DNA of 64,000 nt, from assembly GCA_037179335.1 (NCBI GenBank), contig JAKZHN010000001.1, positions 1,612,001 to 1,676,000 on the forward strand. The letters run 5' to 3'. Positions 32,266 to 46,149 of the stretch are shown here, in pieces. The notes below the pieces were generated by a model. It was not told the DNA's origin. It saw only the letters and a program-made list of their open reading frames with translations, and made no database searches. This DNA is from Cyclaneusma minus. Lineage: Eukaryota > Ascomycota > Leotiomycetes > Marthamycetales > Marthamycetaceae. The translations under genes and the position numbers were made by a program. Each line of letters opens with the position of its first letter. Positions within the stretch are counted from its first letter, which is position 1.

Positions 32266-33066
32266 ATGGCGACCCCATCCAGATACCCCTTCTGTCCATC
32301 TTCATCTTCCTCCGCTTCTCCATTGAGAAGGAAAGCCATGTCCATCACCCAGACTTACTACCTCGCCCACACTGCTCGTGGCAAGCTCTCATCTGAGGCT
32401 GCCCGCGCCGACCACGACCTGCGCCTCCTTGTGGGCCACGCAAACCTTCTCGACTCTCTGATGCTGGAGCTCGCTGAGGCAGAGCAGGAGCAAGAGAGCT
32501 GGTTCAACCAATCCGTCCGCGGTGCAACCAGGAGCGAAGAAGCCGCCGAACCCAAGCACATTCAATGGGCCGAGACCGTTGTTGAAGAGCCCGAGGAGAA
32601 CTGGCAAGCCGAGGACGTCTCGAGCGAGTCCGACAGTGATGGCGAATACGATGAGGACGCCGAGATGGACGCCGCCCCCATGTCACTACACCGAGTCACC
32701 TCCCGACAAATACCTTCTGCAGACTACGAGTCAGATGAGGACGAGTACGAAGACGATGGCGCCGAAGACTACGCAGCTCTCTCCCTCACTCCCTCACCGT
32801 CACACCACGCATCACCGCCAGAGTTATCGCATGACTCAGACGAAGAGTCCTCAGAGGACGAGTCGATGCCTCTCTCACCGCCAACCACCACTCTCCCTTC
32901 ATTCTCGGAAAAGCAAAGACAGCAAATCGCAACAACCTCATTCTACGAAGCCGAAGCAGAAAGCAAACCCCTCTCTCCCGAGGACCAAAAAGAGTTCCTC
33001 GAAGAAGGCTTTTTCATCCCTCAGCGGCAGTCGCCGGGCCTCGCCAGTGTCATCAGCGTCTACTGA
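32266..33066 (+). CDS. Acidic Ecm13-like protein
   Basis: An intronless frame of 266 residues. The ATG at 32266 has a good AAAATGG context. A second at 32338 begins MSITQTYYLAHTARGKLS, where the conserved part starts. The conserved block runs to the helix HANLLDSLMLELAEAEQEQ and is characteristic of a fungal family I associate with yeast Ecm13/YJR115W. The middle and C-terminal parts are dominated by Asp, Glu and Ser (for example SSESDSDGEYDEDAEMD), so they are probably disordered, ending in FLEEGFFIPQR. The function of the family is poorly defined. The fold call is moderate; the symbol is withheld. Confidence 0.7.
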   Translation: MATPSRYPFCPSSSSSASPLRRKAMSITQTYYLAHTARGKLSSEAARADHDLRLLVGHANLLDSLMLELAEAEQEQESWFNQSVRGATRSEEAAEPKHIQWAETVVEEPEENWQAEDVSSESDSDGEYDEDAEMDAAPMSLHRVTSRQIPSADYESDEDEYEDDGAEDYAALSLTPSPSHHASPPELSHDSDEESSEDESMPLSPPTTTLPSFSEKQRQQIATTSFYEAEAESKPLSPEDQKEFLEEGFFIPQRQSPGLASVISVY

Positions 33067-34558
33067 GTTGCCTCCTTTCACGATTGTTCTACGACTTCAG
33101 CGATTTCAGCGTCTTGAGCGAGCATGATACCACAGTGCATCGATTGGCATATCATTTCGGAGTTTCCTGGCGGTGGCTTGGACGAATGGCAACACTCCAC
33201 TTATGGGATTTCATACGGGATGGATGGAGTTCATGGGGGAATGGCAGCTTCATCACAACGTTCGTTGATATGGGGTCTCCTGGGACATTTTCACAGCTCC
33301 CTTCGAGGTCGAGCTTTTTTTCATCCTCTAGCTATTGCTACAAATCACATAATACAAACCAAATACTTCTCCAAACATGTCGTTGTTGACATTATTGACA
33401 TTCCTTCTGCTCAGGGGCGTGTGCACATGTGATGATGACAAGGCTTGCTTCATGAATCATTCGCGTGCCAGCGTGTGGCCAAGTGATCAACACTCGCGCA
33501 CGATTCAAAACGCGCCTACATGTATGTCTTTCAGGATCTTATCTCCTCCTCCACGTCATGAAGACCCCTAATACATCATCACGAAATCCTTCCTCAGCGA
33601 TGCAAACTGCGTCTTTCATCATCCCCGGCAAATGCAGCATTTTCGCAGCTTACGCATTCTTCCGAAAACTTGCAGACAGATGACACATTTTTCGCCTCGG
33701 GCTTCAGTCTCTCCAGGGACCAGGCCTTGCGCCAACACATCCAGCTCCCGTGCAGCCTTACATGTACCGGGGCTCCGGGAGCGAGCTCAGACCAGATCCG
33801 GGATAGCACACCCGCATTGAACATGTTCCCAGGCTGGGTGGGTCGTGGGGGGTGTTCACCGCCCTGCCTGGTCGCTTGGCTGCAGAATGGCGGACGTTAC
33901 TCAGCTGATGTGGGAGATATGAGCATGTGATGATGCGAGGACTGACTACTACTACTGTGTTGTTGATGGATCATGAAATTTCAAGATGAGGGGTCAGGAG
34001 TCAGGGGATAGTTTCTTGGAGAAAGTTGAGATCTGAGAAAAGGCTTGTTTGTCTGTGTGTTGATCAGTCCGAGTTAGTACATCAACATGATCGCGGTCCC
34101 TGAGCCTCCGACGACTTTGGTTTGGTAGCCGTACATGTAGTCTCCTTTACCAAGGTACCATAATGTATGTGCCGCCAGCCTTCAAGGTTCAAACCTCATA
34201 ATCAGGGCGAAGCGGGTCTTTTCAAGCCTCATCGTATCCGCAAAAAGCGAGGCTGGAGAAATGCGGAAAGTTCGAAATGCGAGATGAGGAGGTCGTGGGA
34301 AATTGTCACGGGCTAATTTTGGGCGAGGCTGAGTGCTCTTAGGGATCTGCCAGATGCGATTCGCTGCGGCACAATTCTTCAAACGATCGAGGGCGGCGAC
34401 CGCTTTGGGAAGCATGCCGCATTTTGATCGGACTTAGTCTCCCGCATTTGAAACGAACGCCGCTGCATTTCATTCACGTTGTAATAGAGGTCCTGAGCAC
34501 ATTCTGACCGACTACTATTTGGACGTTTAATCCGGTATAGCGCCTCCAGGCTAGCCAT
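33067..34558. other. Gene-free stretch next to AT block
   Basis: About 1.5 kb with normal composition at its left end. TACATGTA occurs three times (33517-33524, 33759-33766, 34132-34139). Short frames such as 33084-33432 and 34182-34415 carry no motif and I do not call them. Confidence 0.4.
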
Positions 34559-34750
34559 TTATAGCTTTTGGCCATCCGTGCAAAACTGACCTACACCTGA
34601 AAATCGCTTATCGAATTTGCGAATTCGCAAATTTAATAAGCGGCTTCCCAAATTTAAACAAGAGCCAAATTGGATAAAGCCAGTCCAAACCAGCCATTCA
34701 TAGCTGCAGCACTTATATACCACTAAACATTTAATGGCCGCGAAAGGCAT
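34559..34750 (-). pseudogene. Possible transposon-derived frame fragment
   Basis: A 63-codon minus-strand frame ending FSGVGQFCTDGQKL at the edge of the AT block. The composition (Trp, Cys, Phe rich, no charge pattern) and location suggest a relic of a repeated element rather than a gene. It overlaps a 36 bp near-perfect palindrome (34607-34642). I do not recognise the parent protein. Confidence 0.3.
34607..34642. repeat. Near-perfect 36 bp palindrome
   Basis: The sequence from GCTTATCGAATTTGCG to its mirrored end CAAATTTAATAAGC reads nearly the same on both strands, centred on GCGAATTCGC. The mismatches are transition-like. A second palindrome, arms ATATCCAAAT and ATTTGGATAT with a 3-nt loop, is at 34804-34826. 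Both sit just outside the AT block, in what may be MITE or TIR debris. Confidence 0.6.
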
Positions 34751-34854
34751 ACCAGTTATTTGAATTTAATATTGCACGCCCATATGCAAAAAACCAGGCC
34801 CAAATATCCAAATACAATTTGGATATGCTCATTAATTAAGGACTCCGTAAACCG

Positions 34855-34904
34855 CGCCGCTCTCTCCCACCCCTTCTTAGGAAAAAGGGCGATTTCGACT
34901 AGAA
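34855..34904. mobile_element. Left inverted terminus of the second AT block
   Basis: The segment holding CACCCCTTCTTAGGAAAAAG, then GGCGATTTCG, marks the abrupt switch from normal to AT-rich sequence. It matches the reverse complement of 46659-46710, which has GACCCCTTTCCTAGAAAAAG, then GGCAATTTCG, over about 45 bp at roughly 80 percent by eye. This is the geometry of terminal inverted repeats. No clear target-site duplication was found outside the arms. Confidence 0.55.
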
Positions 34905-37900
34905 TTTTTAATTCCATTTTTAATTTTTAATTTAATTTTTAATATTTTAGCAATTTTTTTAATTTTTTATTATTATAGCAATTATATTAGACCTTATTAA
35001 AGCTTTATTTATATAAAGCCGGCTTTTTTATTTTTATTAAGCCTTTTTTTATTATTATTTTATATGGATTTTTTAATATATATATTTTTAATAAAAATTA
35101 GGCTTTTTTTAATTTTAATATTATAGACCCTAATATTTTTAATTATAAAATATAAAATGTTAATAGCGGTTTATTTTAAGCTTTGCGCAATAGGGATTTT
35201 AATTATAATTATAATAATAATATTGAATTTACAATTTTATTATAAAACTTAAATTGCATTTTTAATAAGCCCGTATTTATATTTTAAATTTATATTTACG
35301 ATTATTATATATAAAGCTTTTATTGAAACCCCTTTTATAAAACCCTTAATATTTATAGCTGGGCTGCAAATAATTTTAAATATAATTATTATTGCAAAAA
35401 TTATAAGCCTTTTTATTATATATATATATATATATTAATTAATTTATTATTTTGCAAATTTCCGCTATTTAAATTCCTTTATTTAATATAATTTATAATA
35501 TTATTATATTTTACCGCTATTATTATATTAAAATTTAGGTTTTTTTTAAAACATTAATACATTAATTATAATAATAAATTAATTTATATTTTTTAAAAAT
35601 TTAAAATATTTAAAATATTTAAAAATATTATAGCTATAATAATAATCTTAATTAAAATTATTTTTGCAATTTATATTTTAATATATATAATAATTAATAT
35701 TTAGTATTATTCGGTAAATTTATTTTCCGGTTTTTTTATGCATATTTTAATTAGTTTTTTATTAATATTTTATTTAATATAAAGAAATCGGATTTTTAGC
35801 AATATAATATAAAATATGGAAATTTTAAAATTAATATATATAAATTAAGTTTTTAGAAATATTATAGATTTTTTAATTTTATTAACCGGATTTATTTTAT
35901 ATAATATATAAAATTTATAACTTTTATTCGTATATTTTATAATTTTTAATTAAATTAAGCCTATTATTTAATTTTTAGTTTTTTATAAAATAAAATAAAA
36001 TATAATTTAATTTAAAATATAAAACACTAATTAAATTTATATTTTTATATTTTAAATATATTTATTTTTGCTTTTATTTAATATTGCGTATAATTAAATA
36101 TTTTTTATTTAAATATAAAATTAAAGCTGGCTTTTTAGCATTTTTTTTAATATTTATATTTTTTTAATAATTTTATTATTATTACAATTTAGTTTTAGTG
36201 TTTTTTTTTAATAAATTTGCTTAAAATTATTAGGATATTTTTAAAAAAAATTAAAGCTAATATTTAATTTTAATTTTAATTTTCGCCCTTTTAATATAAT
36301 ATATATATTATATATCATATTTTTTTAATTTTTAATTTTTGGTTATTTTTTAAAAAAAAAATATAATTTATGTATATTATTTTAAAATGTTTTAATAAAT
36401 ATTAAAAAGCTAATATAAAAATATTATATACTTTTTTTAATTGAAATTTAAATAGAACTTTTAAGCAACAAATTTAGGCTTTTATTTTTTTATTAATTTT
36501 TCGGCTTTAGAATATATATTTTCAATAAATAAAAGAATTTAATTTTGTTTTATTAAAATTTATAAATTTATAAATTTTAATATATTATTTTACATATTTA
36601 TTAATAATATTTTTTTAATTTTTGCAATAATATATATTAATTATATATATATATATATTGCTTTTTTATATTAAACATATTAATTTTTATAAATTATATA
36701 AAAAGATTAATTTATAAATAATATTTATATATTATATAAAAAACAAATCCAATATTTTTTGCTTTACATTATTATAGGCAAATTTTATTATAGCTAATTA
36801 AATTGCCTAATTTATTTTTGTATTATTGTAATAATATTATATATAGGCTTTTAAAATCTGGTTTATTTGCTTTATTTATTTATTTATTTAAAAGTAAAAT
36901 ACAATATTATATTTATATATTATATAAAATTTATAGCAAAAGCTGTTTTATAATATATTAATAAATACCAAATTATAATTAAATATGATAATTTTTAAAA
37001 AATCTATAAATAAAAAACTTTATTAAAAAAACTTTATTAAAAATTATATATGAATAATTTTAATTATATATATAATTATATATTTTTGCTTTTATATTTG
37101 GCCAATAATATTTATAATAAATTAATATTGATATTTGATTTATTTTAAAACAGCCTATTAATTTATTATTATAATAAATATATAAAAATTTATGATATAA
37201 TATATTTATTATAATATATATATAATATCATCTTCAAATTGCTATTATTTATTTTTATATAATATAAATTAATGTTATATTTTTACTATATATTTATTAT
37301 TCTTTTAAATTTTAAAAATAATTATAAAATTTGGTTTAATTATTTCGGCTTTTAAATTTTTATAGCTTAAATAAAATATAGCTTTTTATTTAAAAATTTG
37401 TATTTATAATACATAAATAAAATATATGATATTAATTAAAATATAATTACCGTATTTATAAAAGCAGTCGTATTTTTAAAAAATTATATATTTAATATAT
37501 AATTAAATAAATAATAAAGCTTTTGCTATAATATAAATAAAACTCTTTTTAATATTTTTGCTTAAATATTTTTTATTGCTTTTTTATAATTTAGCCTATA
37601 AAAAGGATTAGCGGAATTTTTGATTTTATAGCTTATTTTATTGAATATTTATTAAATTGTTTTATATTTATAAATCAATATAAAATATTATGATTTAAAA
37701 ATACCCAAACTTTATAATATATATTTTTAGTATATTACTTTTAATATTAAAAATAAATTATAATTATAAGAAATTGAATATTATATATTTAATATGTTAA
37801 TTTTATATTAATTAGCTTGCAAAATTAAAAAGCTACTAAATTTTAATGATATTATATTAAATTATTTAAATTTTTAAATTGCTTTAAAATTCCCAATATT

Positions 37901-40900
37901 GCAGATTTAAAAGCATTATATATAATTTGCAAATATTTTATAAAATCGCAATATTGCAATATTGGCTTGCTTGCAAATGCATTTTTAATATATTAAAAAG
38001 CCTTTTGCGCTTTTAAAAGCTATTTAAATAAGCTTTTTTTATTATTGTTTATATTATTAATAAATTAATTAACTATAAGCAATATAATCTAATTATATTT
38101 TAAAATAAATTGTCTATAGAAATTAACTTATTTTAAAAATAATTGCAATTTTATATATATAATTGGTATAAGCTATCTTTAAATAATATATATATCTTTT
38201 CCGGCTTTATATATATATTGTTTTTTATTTACTATAAAGCCTAAAAATAAAATTTTATTTATTTTAGATTTGCATTTTTTTTATAAAACAAAATATTTTT
38301 ATAGCTTTTTAAATATGGTTTTTATATGCTTATTATATTTATTAAGGTTTTTTAAATAAATTAAAATTTTCCTAAAATAAAGTATTATAATAATATCTAA
38401 AAATTCCTTAAGCATTATATTTATATAAGCTTAAAATATAGCTAATATATCTACCAATTTAAATAATATTATTAAATATTTAAAATAGCTATTTTGTATA
38501 TAAAATGCTATTTTTTATTTTTATTTTTTTATATATAAATTTTATAAAGATTTTGGCTTTTTTAATTTAATTAAAAGTTTATTAATTAAAACAATAGCAA
38601 TTTTTAATAATAATATTATTTAATTTTCTATAATTAATATATAAGCACAAGCTATTATGTTTTTGAAATATAAATAATATAAAATCTTTTATTAGGCTTT
38701 TTAATTTATAAATTTATCTTTTTATTAATATATTATTAAAAAACTATAATTAATTGTTTTTTAAATAATTTATAAATAAATTAATAAAATAAATTTATTT
38801 TGGCTTTTATAATATAATTTTGATTAAAATATAGAAATAATATACCAGCTTTTATTGCATTAAAAATATTGTTAAAATGGCTTAGGTTTTTTGATTTTTT
38901 GCATTTTAATTTTAATTTTTAATTTTATTTTAATTTTTAATTTTATTTTTAATTTTAATTTTAATTTTATTTTTAATTTTAATTTTATTTTTAATTTTAA
39001 TTTTATTTTTAATTTTATTTTTAATTTTAATTTTATCTTTATTTTTATTTTATTATATATTTTATTATATATTTTATTATATATTTTATTATATATTTTA
39101 TTATATATTTTTTGCGGGTATTTTTAATGCTTAATAATTTATAATCTTAAAAATATATTAGAATTTAGCTTTTTATTATTAAAACTTTGGTATTTTATTT
39201 AAATTTATAATATTTTTTATAAAAAATAGCTTTTTATTTATGTTTTTAAATATTATGTATATAATTTAATATTATATTATTAGCTTTTATATATAAAGTA
39301 TTTTATATATAATAATCTTTTATTTATTATATTTAGGTTTTTTAATTCATTTAATTTATTTTAAATAATAATTATATATTTAATTTGGTATTTATAAATA
39401 AAATTAATTTTAATTTAATTATAATATTTATTGCCTGCTTATTTAAGCTAAAGCATATTTAAAAGCAAATTATATAAATATGCAAATATTTTATATATTT
39501 TAATGCCTTAATTTTTTATACTATTTTTATTATTAAAAGTTTTAGTAAACTTTTTATAATATTACTTAATTTTTATTTTACTTTTATTAAAAAAGCAAAT
39601 TGATAAACAGTATATATATATATATTAATTTATTTTTATTTTTTTGCAAATATTAATAATATGAAATCTTTATTTAATTTATTATTAATAAAAATAAAAG
39701 CGAAAATTATATTTTAAATATTAATTGCAATTAAGCAATTAATTATTATATGCTTTTGCCTTATAAAAAAAATATTAAATTAAGCAATTATTGGCAATTT
39801 TTGTTTAATTATTACATTCATATTTATAATTTATAAAATTAGGGACTTTATTTACGGCTTTTATAAACAGGCTTTAATTATATTTATTTAAATTATAATT
39901 ATTATAATTTTAGCTATAACCAAAATTATTTTTATTCAAAATATATATTTTATTATTAAATTATTTATATTTGCAGATTTTATATTTTTTTTTATAAATG
40001 CAATTAATTAGGCTATAATTATTATAATTATAATTAAAATATAAAAAAAGCCAATATTAATTTTGGCTATATTATTAGCCTTTATTTTAATAATAGCTAT
40101 TTTTTGGCTTTTGCAATTAAATTAATATTAAATTGCTATATTATTTTTTAAAATATTATATAAATATTATAATTTTTTATAATTATTATATTGCTTTTTA
40201 AAATTATTTGCATTAAATACATTTTAAATTTTAAATTTTAAATTAGGCTTATTTTTGTATTTAATATTCTTAGCTATATTAAATATATATTATATATCAA
40301 TTTCTAATTAATTGCTTTATTAAAAATAATATTTTATTTAATATTATTATAAAGCTTAAAAATAAATTAATTATCAAAAAAATAAAAAATCTATTTTTTA
40401 TATAAAAAAGCAAGATATTTATTTTGTAATAAAAAAAATTATTTTTTTATTTGTTTTTAAGCCTTTTTAATAAATTAGTTTAATTATTGCTTTATATTTA
40501 TTATATTGAATATTATATTTATTATTATTTTTTTAATTTATATTATTTTTAATACTATAATTATATAATATATATATATAGCTTTTAAATATAATTTAAA
40601 TATAATAAATATAAATTATATTATTTTAAAAAATATATACTAAAATAATTTTGTAGGTAATTAAATTATTTATAATATTTATATATATTATATATATAAT
40701 ATATAGCTTAATATTTAATATATAGAAGTTTTTAGGCATATAAAACCTTTTAATAATTAATTATTTATTATTGGAATTCAAGCCAAATACAAATTGCAAT
40801 TTTGGCTTATAATTTTGCAATGTTTTTTTGGCTTTAAATTTTTAAATAATTTATTAAATAGCTGCAAAATTATTAAACTTTAAATTTGCTTGGCTTTAAA

Positions 40901-41238
40901 TTAAATTAAAAGCAAAAGTAAAAGCTTAATTAATTTTGTTTTTACGCAATATATTTATATTTCCAATTAAAGCGTTTTAATTATTAATATTAATAGCGTA
41001 TTTATTAGTATTATTAATAAATATATTACTACTTTTATTAAATACGGTTTTTTAATTTGGCCTATAAATTTTGCCGGCATTATTGCTAATATTAAGCTTT
41101 TTGAAAATTATGCAAAATTGATTTTTAAGGCTTTTAATAAATGTTTTATAAATAAAACTTTTATTAAATTTGTAATTGGTAAATTAAATAATTATTATTT
41201 TGCCAAATTATTGCCTTTTAAAATAAAATCGGCTATTT

Positions 41239-41444
41239 TATTATAATAATTAAAAATAAAATAATAAATAAAATATATTATATATATTTTTAATTATAAA
41301 AAATAATTGCTATTTTTTTTAAATAAAAATAGCAGCATTTAAATATTATATATTAAAAGGCTTACTTAGCTTTTTTCTTGCGCACCTTTAGCGCACGTGC
41401 CTTATAGGGTGCCCGCAAGGCGCTTTCCTCGGCCCCGTGTGATA
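41239..41444 (+). mobile_element. LTR copy B, heavily RIP-mutated
   Basis: Aligns with copy A (3479-3703). The start reads TATTATAATAA instead of TGTTATAGTGG, and the conserved GC-rich end GCACGTGCC...CCCGTGTGATA is still legible. It lacks about 20 bp present in A near GCTCGTCC. Distance to copy C (4.1 kb) would suit the two LTRs of one 4.5 kb element at 41239-45765. Confidence 0.7.
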
Positions 41445-44400
41445 ATAAGCCTTAATCCCAATTAGAAAAGAAAAATAAATAAAAAATATAGTAAAAAGGA
41501 TTAGGGTAAAAGCAAAGCATAGCGTAAAAATTGAAAAAAAAAAATATGTATACAAAATTACTAAACCCTACATTAAAGCAAGGCAGCCAAAAATACAAAT
41601 ACGGCTTAATATTAAAAAACCCTGCAGATCCGCCTTTTAAATATATATTAAATTAGCTATAAAATTTATATTATATTTTACCGGATTTTTATCGGAATAA
41701 TTAAAATGCCTTATTCCCTAGCATTTAAAAAAAGATCAGCTTAAATAATAATGTCCTTTTTTATAATAATAAAAAGCATATAAATTATAAACGCTAACGG
41801 TATATCCAATTAAATAAATGCATTGGATAATAAATTAAATTAAAAAAATTAGCTAAAAGCAAAAACTATAGCTAATTATAAAATATATATTAGCTAATTT
41901 TATTTTGCTAGCAAATATAGCAGTTGTATATATAATTCTATATTTTTGCCTTTATATTTAATTAATAATATTTATAGTAAATTGAAATTAATATTTAATT
42001 TGTTTTAAAATAGCCTGCTAATTTGCTATTGTAATAAATATATAAAAATTTATTATATAATATATTTGGTGCGAAAATATATAATTTGCCTTTTTTATAT
42101 AATGTATTATTTTTAAATTGCTATTACTTATTTTTGCGCAATGCAAATCAGCTTTATATTTTTATTATATATTTATAAAATTTTTAAGCTTAAAAATTAA
42201 TTATAAAGCTTATTTTAATTATTCAGGTTTTTAAATTTTTATAATTTAAATAAAATATAGCTTTTTATTTGGAAATTCGCATTTATAATATATAAATAAA
42301 GCGTGCAATATTAATTTCCCGGCTTAATAATTTTAATTAAAATATAATTACCGTATTTGCAAAAGCGGCTATATTTTTAAAAACTATATATATTTAGCGT
42401 ATAATTAAATAAATAGCAAAGCTTTTATTGCAATATTAATAAAAACCTTTTTAATACTTTTATTTAAGCATTTTTTATTGCCTTTTTATAATTTTGCCTA
42501 TAAAATAAAAAATTAATAAAATTTTTAATTTTTGCAATATATTTAATATCGAAATTATAAAATCCTAATTTTATAGCCTACTTTATTTTATTTTCATTTT
42601 TTTTTCGCATTTATAAAATAATACTAATTATTATAATCAAAAGCATTTAAATTTTATAATATATAGTTTTAATATATTGCCTCCAATATTTAAAAATAAA
42701 CTTTTATTTATTCTAGATTTGCAATTTTCTTTATAAAAAATAAATATTTTTATAGCTTTTCAAATATGGCTTTTATATAGGCTTAAAATATAGCTAATGC
42801 ATTTGCCAATTTAAATAGCATTATTAAATATTTAAAATAGCTATATTTTATATAAAATGCCTTTTTTTATATAAATTCTATAATACGTATTTTTAAAATC
42901 CAGTTTAATAAAAATCTTGGCTTTTTCTAGACTAATTAGGAATTTATTAATTAAAAAAATAGCGATTTTTAATAATAACGTTATTTAATTCTTTATAATT
43001 AATATATATGTATAAATTACCGTTTGTTTAAATACAAATAATATAAAAGTTTTTGCTAAATTTTTTAATTTGCAAATTTAGCCTTTTGCTAATATATTAT
43101 TAAAATATTTTTTAGCGTAATTAGCTGCTTTTTAAATAATTTATAAATAAATTAATAAAATAAATTTGCCTTGGTTTTTATAATATAAGTTCAATTAAAA
43201 TATATAAATAATATACCAGCTTTTATTATATTAAAACTATTATCAAAATAGCTTAGTTTTTGTTATTTTTGTATTTTTTATTTTTTATTTTAGCTTTAAT
43301 TTTAATTTTGCCGTATATTTTCCGCGGGTATTTTTAATGCTTAGAAATTTGCAATTTTCAAAATATATTAAAATCTAATTTTATTTTGCCAAAATTTTGG
43401 TATTTTATTTAATATACGCATAATAGAATTTTTATTTAAATTTGCAGTATTTTTTATAAAAAATAGCTTTTTATTTATTTCGCTAAATATTATTCCGTAT
43501 AATTTAATATTATATTTTTAACTTTTGTATATAAAATATTTAATATATAATAATTTTTTATTTATTATATTTAAAGCATAAATTATTATATCTAGTTTTT
43601 TTAATTTATCTGATTTATTTTATGCAATAATTTTATGCTTAATTTGGTATTTATAAATAAAATTGGCCTTAATTTAATTATAATATTTATTATTTATTTA
43701 TTTAAGCTAAGGTATATTTAAAAGCAAACCATATAAATACACAAGTATTTTATATATTTTAATGCTTTAATTTTTTATATTCTTTTTATTATTATAAACT
43801 TTAATAAAAAAATTATAATATTATTTAATATTTAATTTATTTTTATCAAAAACAAAATTATATATATATATTAATTTATTATTAATAAAAGCGAAAACGA
43901 AAACCATATTTTAAATATTAATTGTAATTAAATAATTAATTATTATACGCTTTTATTTTATAGAAAAATCATTAAATTAGAAAATTATTAACAATCCTCC
44001 TTTTTTCCCTAATTATTATATTTATGCTTATAATTTGCAAAATTAAGGATTTTGTTTATAGTTTTTGTAAAAAGCCTTTAATTATATTTATTTTAATTGT
44101 AATTACTATAATTTTAGCTATAATGAAAGCTATATTTATATAATTGGCCTTTTTTTCCTTTGCGGCCGCTAAAGCTATTACCGTTCAAAATATATATTCT
44201 ATTGCCAAATTATTTATATTTATAGGCTTTATATTTAGGCTTTTAGTAATTTTAATATATTTCTTTTTTATAAATGCAATTAAATAGGCTATAATTATTA
44301 ATATTATAATTAAAATATAAAAGAAAACCGATATTAATTTTGGCTATATTGCTAGCCTTTATTTTAATAATAGCTATTGTTTTTGCTTTTGCAATTAAAT

Positions 44401-45539
44401 TAATATTAAATTATTATATTGCTATTTAAAATATACTGCGACTTTTATAATCTTTTATAATTATTATAATGCCTTTTTAAATTGCTTGCATTAATTTTTT
44501 TTTGATTTAAATTGGAAATTAAGCCTATTTTTTAATATTTTCGGCCGTATTATATATATATTATATATATATTAATTATTAATTGCTTGGTTAAAAAAAA
44601 TCTATTTAATATTTTTGCAAAATTTAATAATAAATTGGCTATAAAAAATATATAAAAGCAAAATCTCCAATTGTTTTTAATTCTTTTTTCCAATTTATAA
44701 ATTATTTAATAATATATATATGGTTTTTAAGCGCAATTAAAGCGCGATAAATACAAATTATATTATTTCCTAAAGGTAAAATTTAAAATTACGCATTAAA
44801 ACAATTTTGCAAATAATTAAATTATTTATAATATTTATATATATTTCGTATATAATATTATTTAATATTTGATATATATAAATTTTTAAGCAGCCAAAAT
44901 TGTTTAGTAATTGGTTATTTATCATTAGAATTTAAGCTAAATAGGCTATATTTGCAAATAAGGATTGTCATTTTAGCTTGCAATTTCGTAATTCTTTTCT
45001 TAGCCTTAAGCTTTTAAATAATTTGCTAAATAGCTATAAAATCGTTGAAATTTAAATTAATTTGGCCTTAAATTAAATTAAAAGCAAAAGCTTAGTTGGC
45101 TTTGCCTTTATACAATATGTCCGCAGTTTTAACTGGATTATTTTAATTTTTAATTAAATTGATTTAGCCTTTGGCTAAAGCTTATCCAAATTGGTCTATA
45201 TTAATAAATCAACTATTTAATTAAAAAAGGCTATTAGGTAATTTTTAATTTAAAGCAAAAAAACCATTAAATTATTTTTAATTATTGATATTAATAGCGC
45301 TTTTATTAATATTATTAATAAATACGTTATTGGTTTTATTAAATACAATTTCCTAATTTAGCGTATAGATTTTATTAATATTGCTATTAATATTAAGCGT
45401 TTTTAAAATTAAATAAAATTGATTTTTAAAGCCTTTAATAATCTTTTTATAAATAAAATTATTATTAAATTTGCGGCTAATAAACTAAATAATTATTATT
45501 TTGCTAAATTATTATTTTTTAAAATAAAAGCGGCTATTT

Positions 45540-45765
45540 TATTATAATAATTAAAAATAAATTGGCAAATAAAAATATATAATATATATTTTTTAATTAT
45601 AAAAAATAGCTGCTGCTTTTTTTAAATAAAAATGGCAGCGCTTAAATATTATGCGCTAAAAGCTTTGCTTAGCTTTTTTAATAAATAATGCTTATTTTTT
45701 GCGCATTTTTAATGCACGTGCCTTATAAAATGCCCGCAAGGTGCCCTTTTTAGCCCCGTGTAATA
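45540..45765 (+). mobile_element. LTR copy C, heavily RIP-mutated
   Basis: Same unit as copies A and B, beginning TATTATAATAATT and ending CCCCGTGTAATA. The GC-rich tail is partly converted (GCACGTGCCTTATAAAATGC where A has GCACGTGCCTCGTGAGGTGC). With copy B it could bracket a single LTR retrotransposon. No reverse transcriptase motif survives that I can read. Confidence 0.7.
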
Positions 45766-46149
45766 TTATTATTGCTTGCTTTAAAAAAATAAAGTTGTTT
45801 CTATTTATAAATTTATTAAATATTGATTTATTAAAAATGGTTTTTATATTGCTAATAAATTGCATAAGGAAAAAAATGCCCGTTTGGTTAAAAAAACCAA
45901 AGAAAATATATAAAAAAAGCAATATTATTTTTAAATCCAGGCTAATAAAAAAAAACCGAAAGCTGTTATTAATTAAAAAAAAATCCCAGGGCTAACGCTG
46001 CTGCCTAAGCTACTAGTAAAAATTAATATTGGGGAAAAAAGCCAAAAACTAATAGTTTTTTGCGCAATATTACCATTGCTGCTATTATTGCAGCTATATT
46101 ATTATTATTATTTTTAAATAATAATTTGCTTAAAAATACTATTTAGCTA

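Noticed and set aside
38895..39110. CRISPR-like regular array
   Set aside because: Units are contiguous, very short and AT-only, with no unique spacers, and the host is a eukaryote.
38891..39127. 78-codon frame made of Ile, Phe, Asn and Leu
   Set aside because: It is the translation of TTTTAATT and TTTTATTATATAT arrays in the AT block; low-complexity sequence without stops by chance.
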